Source of the DNA: Pseudomonas akapageensis
Lineage (GTDB): Bacteria; Pseudomonadota; Gammaproteobacteria; Pseudomonadales; Pseudomonadaceae
Direction of reading: 5' to 3'
DNA: 64,000 bases
Assembly (NCBI RefSeq): GCF_011355085.1
Contig: NZ_VXCP01000016.1
Location: 248,001 to 312,000 of the forward strand
In this document: piece by piece, positions 59,054 through 64,000 of the stretch
Layout: every line of letters begins with the position of its first letter
Position numbering within the stretch: position 1 is the stretch's first letter
The notes under the pieces: generated by a model
What the model saw: the letters and a program-made list of their open reading frames with translations, nothing else
Databases searched by the model: none
Told to the model about the DNA's origin: nothing
Made by a program: the position numbers and the translations under genes

Positions 59054-59878
59054 TTACAGTGAAAATTTCGGCTGGTCAGGTAACAAGGCAACCGCGTTTT
59101 CTTCGTCCATGTTCTTGCGTTGATCCCGCATGAACTGGTCGAACTGATCGACACGAATAATGCCGCGTCGTGGAAACTCGAAATCGAGGATGACGTACAT
59201 CACGCTGACCATGACCAGCGCATAGCCAAGGCCGTGCAGCCAATTGCGCCTGGCCGAACCGGCCATGCCAAAACCGATCAGCAGGGCGCTGACCAGCGTC
59301 AATGCGAGCAGCATCAGGTAGATCACCACTGGCGGGTGAGTTTTTTGCGCCACGCTGCGAGTGGTGGTGATATCGATCATTTCGTTGAGCGCTTGCAGCG
59401 CACTGATGCCGGGGGCAGGGCTGGACATCTGTTGCACGGCGGCAACGGCCTGTTTCCAGATCTGCAACTGCGCTGTCATGGCGCGCGTGTACTCTTTCGC
59501 CGCGGTTTCGTTGTCTGTCAGACCGCCGTAGTAAGCAATGCGGGCATCCACATAATCCCTGAACAGTGCGCGCAAGGCGGGCTGGCTGTCATCTGGAAGC
59601 AAGTCCAGGCGCAACCAGGCCGTGCCGATGGCGTTGGTCTCTTCGGTGATCAGGGTGCGCCGTTGATCCATCCTGCTGGCGGCACCGGAAAAGGTAAACG
59701 CGATCAGTAATGCAAGCAGGCCGAAGACGGCGCCTTCAATCGCGCTGATACCGGTGCGTGCGCCGACAGGGTCCAGGCGCAATTGGCGTTCGCCTATGCG
59801 CCTGCCGACTTCGAGCAGTACAACGATGGCAGCAAAAATTGCCAAGGCATAAGTGGGGGCGGCGGCGAGCGATTGCAT
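59054..59878 (-). CDS. DUF4239-like (bestrophin-like) membrane protein
   Basis: The 274-residue protein has two hydrophobic helices near the N-terminus (ALAIFAAIVVLLEVG, GAVFGLLALLIAFTFSGAA), a long helical middle with conserved ETNAIGTAWLRLDLLP, and two further helices (VVIYLMLLALTLVSALLIGFGMA, GLGYALVMVSVMYVILDFEFPRRG). This layout matches DUF4239-type proteins related to bestrophin channels. I chose the ATG at 59878, which has AAGGA eight bases before it. Function unknown. Confidence 0.83.
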   Translation of the reverse strand: MQSLAAAPTYALAIFAAIVVLLEVGRRIGERQLRLDPVGARTGISAIEGAVFGLLALLIAFTFSGAASRMDQRRTLITEETNAIGTAWLRLDLLPDDSQPALRALFRDYVDARIAYYGGLTDNETAAKEYTRAMTAQLQIWKQAVAAVQQMSSPAPGISALQALNEMIDITTTRSVAQKTHPPVVIYLMLLALTLVSALLIGFGMAGSARRNWLHGLGYALVMVSVMYVILDFEFPRRGIIRVDQFDQFMRDQRKNMDEENAVALLPDQPKFSL

Positions 59879-59982
59879 GATGCGATCCTTGCAGTCAGAC
59901 AAGTAGTCCGCCAAGTTTCATTTATTGCCGGGTGCAGTTATAGCTGTCAGTTCTGATAGGTAGACAAACCTGGTTGAGGGTT

Positions 59983-60396
59983 TTATTCGGCACCGGAGTC
60001 CGAGTCCGAGAAAAGTGATTGCAGGTATTCCGAACGCTCATCGCTCTTTTGCGCTATGCAAGTGTTCTGGGCATTGTCGAATTCCCTGCCTTTCTTGGCC
60101 TGGGACGTTTCCACCGCACAATCGGCATCACGCAGCTTGGTCCACAGCCCCTGTGCAGCCTTGATCCTGGTCGAAATTTCATTGATTTGATCCGGGTGCC
60201 CGGCAAGTTGGGCTTTCACTCGATCGAGCAGTTCCTTGTTTGACGTGCTCAATTCGCTTTCCGCGGTTTGCTTGTTGTACACCACGCAGGCGTCCTCCTG
60301 CGCGAGGGTTTGCGGGTTGTCACAAGGGGTGGTTTCTTCTTCGGCTTGAGCACCGAACGCCAGCACTGCCAGCGCAATCATCATCATACGTCTCAT
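59983..60396 (-). CDS. LprI-like (DUF1311) periplasmic protein
   Basis: The 137-residue protein has a signal peptide (MIALAVLAFGAQA-EE) and four cysteines spaced as in LprI/DUF1311 (PCDNPQTLAQEDACVVY, LRDADCAVETS, NAQNTCIAQKSDERSEYLQSL). Mycobacterial LprI inhibits lysozyme. For Pseudomonas members this is only inferred. It starts at 60396 (GAGGGG before it). Confidence 0.85.
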   Translation of the reverse strand: MRRMMMIALAVLAFGAQAEEETTPCDNPQTLAQEDACVVYNKQTAESELSTSNKELLDRVKAQLAGHPDQINEISTRIKAAQGLWTKLRDADCAVETSQAKKGREFDNAQNTCIAQKSDERSEYLQSLFSDSDSGAE

Positions 60397-60633
60397 TCGC
60401 GACACCCCTCGCTCGCTGTCAAAGAATCAGGATCCGATTCTCGCTTAGGTGCCTGACAAAGAACAGAGGGAAGCCTTGTATCGCGGTTCTGTAGAGCCCT
60501 TTGTCGCCCTTTGACGCTTTCGGCAATTCCCCTGTCGTTTTTGCACCCGGCTCCCTCGCCCCTCAGGCATATGCTGGCCCCAAAGCGCCGGCAGACGATT
60601 CGGCGCATGAATCGCCAACAAGGGGACAGCCTG

Positions 60634-61611
60634 ATGAGCCCAGCCGAATTGCACGCAGACAGCATCGTTATCGACGGGCTGATTATTGCCAAGTGGAACC
60701 GTGAGCTGTTCGAAGACATGCGCAAGGGCGGGCTCACCGCTGCCAACTGCACCGTGTCGGTGTGGGAAGGCTTCCAGGCCACCGTCAACAACATTGCCGC
60801 CAGCCAGAAACTGATTCGCGAAAACAGCGACCTGGTGATGCCCGTGCGCACCACCGCCGATATCCGCAAGGCCAAGGAGCTGGGCAAGACCGGCATCCTC
60901 TTCGGCTTCCAGAATGCCCACGCCTATGAAGACCAGATCGGCTATGTCGATGTCTTCAAGCAGCTGGGCGTCGGTATCGTGCAGATGTGCTACAACACCC
61001 AGAACCTGGTCGGCACCGGTTGCTACGAGCGTGACGGCGGCCTGTCGGGCTTCGGTCGCGAGATCGTTGCCGAGATGAACCGCGTCGGCGTCATGTGCGA
61101 CCTGTCCCACGTGGGTTCCAAGACTTCCGAAGAAGTGATCCTCGAGTCGAAGAAGCCGGTTTGCTACTCCCACTGCCTGCCGTCGGGGCTCAAGGAGCAC
61201 CCGCGCAACAAGTCCGATGAAGAGCTGAAGTTCATCGCCGACCACGGTGGTTTCGTCGGCGTGACCATGTTCGCGCCGTTCCTGGCCAAGGGCATCGATT
61301 CGACCATCGACGACTACGCCGAAGCCATCGAATACACCATGAACATCGTCGGTGAAGACGCCATCGGTATCGGTACCGACTTCACCCAGGGCCACGGCCA
61401 GGAATTCTTTGAATACTTGACCCACGACAAGGGCTACGCCCGTCGCCTGACCAACTTCGGCAAGATCATCAACCCGCTGGGCATCCGCACCGTGGGCGAA
61501 TTCCCCAACCTCACCGAGACCCTGCTCAAGCGCGGTCACTCTGAAAGGGTTGTGCGAAAAATCATGGGCGAAAACTGGGTCAACGTCTTGAAAGACGTCT
61601 GGGGCGAGTAA
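60634..61611 (+). CDS. Renal-dipeptidase (M19) family protein with altered metal site
   Basis: The 325-residue TIM-barrel protein corresponds to PA5396, first in the dimethylglycine operon. M19 enzymes bind two zincs via H-x-D, a Glu and two His. Here the H-x-D position reads GLIIAKWN (residues 15-22), and the Glu position reads FQNAH (Q93). Only the two later histidines (DLSHVG, H159; CYSHCLP, H180) and PRNKSDEE remain. Dipeptidase activity is therefore doubtful. A different role, perhaps in betaine-derived metabolite binding, is possible. AAGGGG lies before the ATG. Confidence 0.85.
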   Translation: MSPAELHADSIVIDGLIIAKWNRELFEDMRKGGLTAANCTVSVWEGFQATVNNIAASQKLIRENSDLVMPVRTTADIRKAKELGKTGILFGFQNAHAYEDQIGYVDVFKQLGVGIVQMCYNTQNLVGTGCYERDGGLSGFGREIVAEMNRVGVMCDLSHVGSKTSEEVILESKKPVCYSHCLPSGLKEHPRNKSDEELKFIADHGGFVGVTMFAPFLAKGIDSTIDDYAEAIEYTMNIVGEDAIGIGTDFTQGHGQEFFEYLTHDKGYARRLTNFGKIINPLGIRTVGEFPNLTETLLKRGHSERVVRKIMGENWVNVLKDVWGE

Positions 61612-61639
61612 CCCCTCCCAAGCCCACCACCGTCCGGCT

Positions 61640-61674
61640 CCCTCTCCCGTAGGAGAGAGGGCTGGGGTGAGGGG
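61640..61674. repeat. Short intergenic hairpin repeat
   Basis: CCCTCTCCCGTAGGAGAGAGGG forms a stem and is followed by CTGGGGTGAGGGG, a motif I have seen often between Pseudomonas genes. It may fold in the operon mRNA between the dipeptidase-like gene and the DUF5943 gene. Confidence 0.6.
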
Positions 61675-61720
61675 TGGCATGACGCCGAATCAATCAAAAA
61701 TTTTCTGGAGTTAAGTTTCC

Positions 61721-62251
61721 ATGGCCAAGATCGCCCCGCAATTGCCAATCGAAGTCGACAGCGAAACCGGTGTCTGGACCTCCGACGCCCTGCCGATGCT
61801 CTACGTGCCTCGCCATTTCTTCGTCAACAACCACATGGGCATCGAAGAAGTACTGGGCGCCGACGCCTACGCCGAGATCCTCTACAAGGCCGGCTACAAG
61901 TCCGCCTGGCACTGGTGTGAGAAAGAAGCCGAATGCCATGGCCTGGAAGGGGTCGCGGTGTTCGAACACTACATGAAACGCCTGTCGCAACGCGGCTGGG
62001 GCCTGTTCAAGATCCAGGACATCGATCTGGAGAAAGGCACCGCCAGCGTCAAGCTCGAGCACTCTGCATTCGTCTATGTGTACGGCAAGGTCGGGCGCAA
62101 GGTCGATTACATGTTCACGGGCTGGTTCGCCGGCGCCATGGACCAGATCCTGGCTGCCAAAGGCAGCTCGATCCGCACAGTCGCCGAGCAAGTCTACGGC
62201 GGTTCGGAAGAAGGCCACGACGACGGCCTGTTTATCGTCAAGCCGTTGTAA
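61721..62251 (+). CDS. DUF5943 family protein
   Basis: The 176-residue soluble protein matches the conserved PA5397-type gene between the dipeptidase-like protein and dgcA. The C-terminal part (VDYMFTGWFAGAMDQILAAKGSSIRTVAEQVYGGSEEGHDDGLFIVKPL) is laid out like a V4R (4-vinyl reductase) small-molecule-binding domain, but without its cysteine pair. A metabolite-binding or assembly role in dimethylglycine catabolism is plausible. No activity is known to me. Confidence 0.85.
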   Translation: MAKIAPQLPIEVDSETGVWTSDALPMLYVPRHFFVNNHMGIEEVLGADAYAEILYKAGYKSAWHWCEKEAECHGLEGVAVFEHYMKRLSQRGWGLFKIQDIDLEKGTASVKLEHSAFVYVYGKVGRKVDYMFTGWFAGAMDQILAAKGSSIRTVAEQVYGGSEEGHDDGLFIVKPL

Positions 62252-62266
62252 GTCGAGGAACCCGCC

Positions 62267-64000
62267 ATGGCTTTCGAAGCAATGTTCCAGCCGATCCAGA
62301 TCGGCAAACTGACCATCCGCAACCGCGTGCTCAGCACCGCGCACGCCGAGGTCTATGCCACCGACGGCGGTATGACCACCGATCGGTATGTGAAGTACTA
62401 CGAAGAGAAAGCCAAGGGCGGGATCGGCCTGGCCATCTGCGGCGGTTCGTCGAGCGTTGCCATCGACAGCCCGCAAGGCTGGTGGAAGTCGGTCAACCTG
62501 GCCGACGATCGTATCATTCCGCACTTCCAGAATCTGGCTGATGCCATGCACAAGCATGGCGCCAAGATCATGATCCAGATTACCCACATGGGCCGCCGTT
62601 CCCGTTGGGACGGCGAGCACTGGCCAACCCTGCTGTCGCCATCGGGCATCCGCGAGCCGGTACACCGCGCGACCTGCAAGACCATCGAGCCGGAAGAAAT
62701 CTGGCGGGTGATCGGCAACTACGCCACCGCAGCGGCGCGGGCCAAGGCCGGCGGCCTGGACGGCGTCGAACTGTCGGCCGTGCACCAGCACATGATCGAC
62801 CAGTTCTGGAGCCCACGGGTCAACAAGCGCACCGATGAATGGGGTGGCAGCTTCGAGAACCGCATGCGTTTCGGCCTGGAAGTGATCAAGGCCGTGCGCA
62901 AGGAAGTCGGCCCTGACTTCTGTGTCGGTATCCGTATCTGTGGTGACGAATTCCACCCTGATGGCCTGAGCCATGAGGACATGAAGCAGATCGCCAAGTA
63001 CTACGACGACACCGGCATGATCGACTTCATCGGTGTAGTCGGCTCGGGTTGTGATACCCACAACACCCTGGCCAACGTGATCCCGAACATGAGTTATCCA
63101 CCGGAGCCGTTCCTGCACCTGGCTGCCGGCATCAAGGAAGTGGTCAAGGCGCCGGTTCTGCACGCGCAGAACATCAAGGACCCGAACCAGGCCACGCGCA
63201 TTCTCGAGGGCGGTTACGTCGACATGGTCGGCATGACCCGTGCGCACATCGCCGACCCGCACCTGATCGCCAAGATCAAGATGGGCCAGGTCGACCAGAT
63301 CAAGCAATGCGTCGGTGCCAACTACTGCATCGACCGTCAGTATCAGGGCTTGGATGTGCTGTGCATCCAGAACGCCGCGACCTCCCGTGAATACATGGGT
63401 GTGCCGCACATCATCGAGAAATCCACCGGGCCGAAACGCAAGGTGGTGGTGGTCGGTGCGGGGCCTGCCGGTATGGAGGCTGCCCGTGTGGCTGCCGAAC
63501 GTGGCCACGACGTGACCCTGTTCGAGAAGAAAGACTTCATCGGCGGGCAGATCACTACGGCATCGAAGGCGCCGCAGCGCGACCAGATCGCCGGTATCAC
63601 CCGCTGGTTCCAGCTGGAGCTGGCACGCTTGAAAGTCGACCTGCGCCTGGGTACCGCGGCCGATGCCGCAACCATCCTGGACCTGCGTCCGGACGTGGTG
63701 GTACTGGCGGTCGGCGGGCATCCGTTCCTGGAGCAGAACGAACACTGGGGCGCCGCCGAAGGGCTGGTGGTCAGCAGCTGGGACGTGCTCGACGGCAAGG
63801 TTGCGCCGGGCAAGAACGTGCTGGTCTACGACACCATCTGCGAGTTCACCGGGATGTCGGTTGCCGACTACCTGGCCGACAAGGGCAGCCAGGTCGAGAT
63901 CGTCACCGACGACATCAAGCCGGGCGTGGCCATCGGCGGTACATCGTTCCCGACTTACTACCGCAGCATGTACCCCAAAGAAGTGATCATGACCGGCGAC
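62267..64000 (+). CDS. dgcA: Dimethylglycine demethylation flavoprotein DgcA (3' end outside window)
   Basis: The frame stays open for 578 codons to the window end. Residues 1-370 form an old-yellow-enzyme-like barrel (MFQPIQIGKLTIRNRVLSTAHAE, HPDGLSHEDMKQIAKYYDD, GYVDMVGMTRAHIADPHL), and residues about 390 on form a nucleotide-binding half (KVVVVGAGPAGMEAARVAAERGHDVTLFEKKD, then GGQI). The cluster-binding segment reads CVGANYCIDRQYQGLDVLC, not the usual C-x-x-C-x-x-x-C. With dgcB it demethylates dimethylglycine to sarcosine. The start is set by CGAGGAACCCGCC before ATG. Confidence 0.95.
   Translation, partial: MAFEAMFQPIQIGKLTIRNRVLSTAHAEVYATDGGMTTDRYVKYYEEKAKGGIGLAICGGSSSVAIDSPQGWWKSVNLADDRIIPHFQNLADAMHKHGAKIMIQITHMGRRSRWDGEHWPTLLSPSGIREPVHRATCKTIEPEEIWRVIGNYATAAARAKAGGLDGVELSAVHQHMIDQFWSPRVNKRTDEWGGSFENRMRFGLEVIKAVRKEVGPDFCVGIRICGDEFHPDGLSHEDMKQIAKYYDDTGMIDFIGVVGSGCDTHNTLANVIPNMSYPPEPFLHLAAGIKEVVKAPVLHAQNIKDPNQATRILEGGYVDMVGMTRAHIADPHLIAKIKMGQVDQIKQCVGANYCIDRQYQGLDVLCIQNAATSREYMGVPHIIEKSTGPKRKVVVVGAGPAGMEAARVAAERGHDVTLFEKKDFIGGQITTASKAPQRDQIAGITRWFQLELARLKVDLRLGTAADAATILDLRPDVVVLAVGGHPFLEQNEHWGAAEGLVVSSWDVLDGKVAPGKNVLVYDTICEFTGMSVADYLADKGSQVEIVTDDIKPGVAIGGTSFPTYYRSMYPKEVIMTGD

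Noticed and set aside
61694-63745. A 683-codon minus-strand frame opposite DUF5943 and dgcA
   Set aside because: It mirrors the codon bias of the real genes and shows no domain or ribosome site.

Overview
The window is a chromosomal segment of a fluorescens-group Pseudomonas. Supporting evidence: high GC; gene order matching known Pseudomonas chromosomes (ahcY-metF behind an SAH riboswitch, metK next to tktA-epd-pgk-fba, and a bet/cbc/sdaB/gbdR/cdh/dgc betaine locus laid out like the P. aeruginosa PA5372-PA5398 region); and two families of intergenic palindromic repeats typical of this group. I see no rRNA, tRNA, insertion sequence, prophage or CRISPR array.

Layout. Bases 1-4100 hold the end of a solute-binding protein gene, an unrecognised glycosyltransferase-like protein, and ahcY-metF on the minus strand behind the riboswitch. 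Bases 4200-11700 are housekeeping and small genes: thioesterase, GNAT, EamA, MAPEG, mltA, a cytochrome c-prime lipoprotein, DUF1090, ligB, and a DUF3077 gene with a heavily folded leader. Bases 11800-20450 hold metK with an ArsR-methyltransferase fusion, then divergently tktA, epd, pgk, two small lipoproteins and fba. Bases 20460-36060 are mixed: PL7 alginate lyase, a REC-PAS-GGDEF-EAL protein, a YgjP-type peptidase, GNAT/ElaA, a solute-binding protein, YccS, a YhiN-like flavoprotein, dbpA, an MdtD-like exporter, a TldD/TldE-like pair and an RraA-family protein.

Bases 36260-64000 are the quaternary-amine locus. Choline enters by BetT or the ChoXWV ABC transporter, BetA and BetB oxidise it to glycine betaine, and BetI represses. 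Carnitine is converted to glycine betaine by CdhA (dehydrogenase), CdhC (BKACE cleavage enzyme) and CdhB (thioesterase), with CaiX as binding protein and CdhR as activator. GbdR senses glycine betaine and dimethylglycine. DgcA begins dimethylglycine demethylation, and SdaB turns the resulting serine into pyruvate. An M19-dipeptidase-like protein and a DUF5943 protein precede dgcA. Between cdhR and this operon lies a block with a GT39 glycosyltransferase, a retropepsin-like protein, a chemoreceptor, DUF3010, a DUF4239-like membrane protein and an LprI-like protein.

Most notable observations: competing stems in the ahcY riboswitch leader; an uncharacterised multi-hairpin leader before the DUF3077 gene; a perfect 26-bp palindrome before the ArsR-methyltransferase/metK operon; 21-bp-period direct repeats upstream of choX and between caiX and cdhR; a sigma54-type promoter with an adjacent BetI-like palindrome before gbdR; two minus-strand terminators with no visible gene to end; and loss of most zinc ligands in the dipeptidase-like protein beside dgcA.
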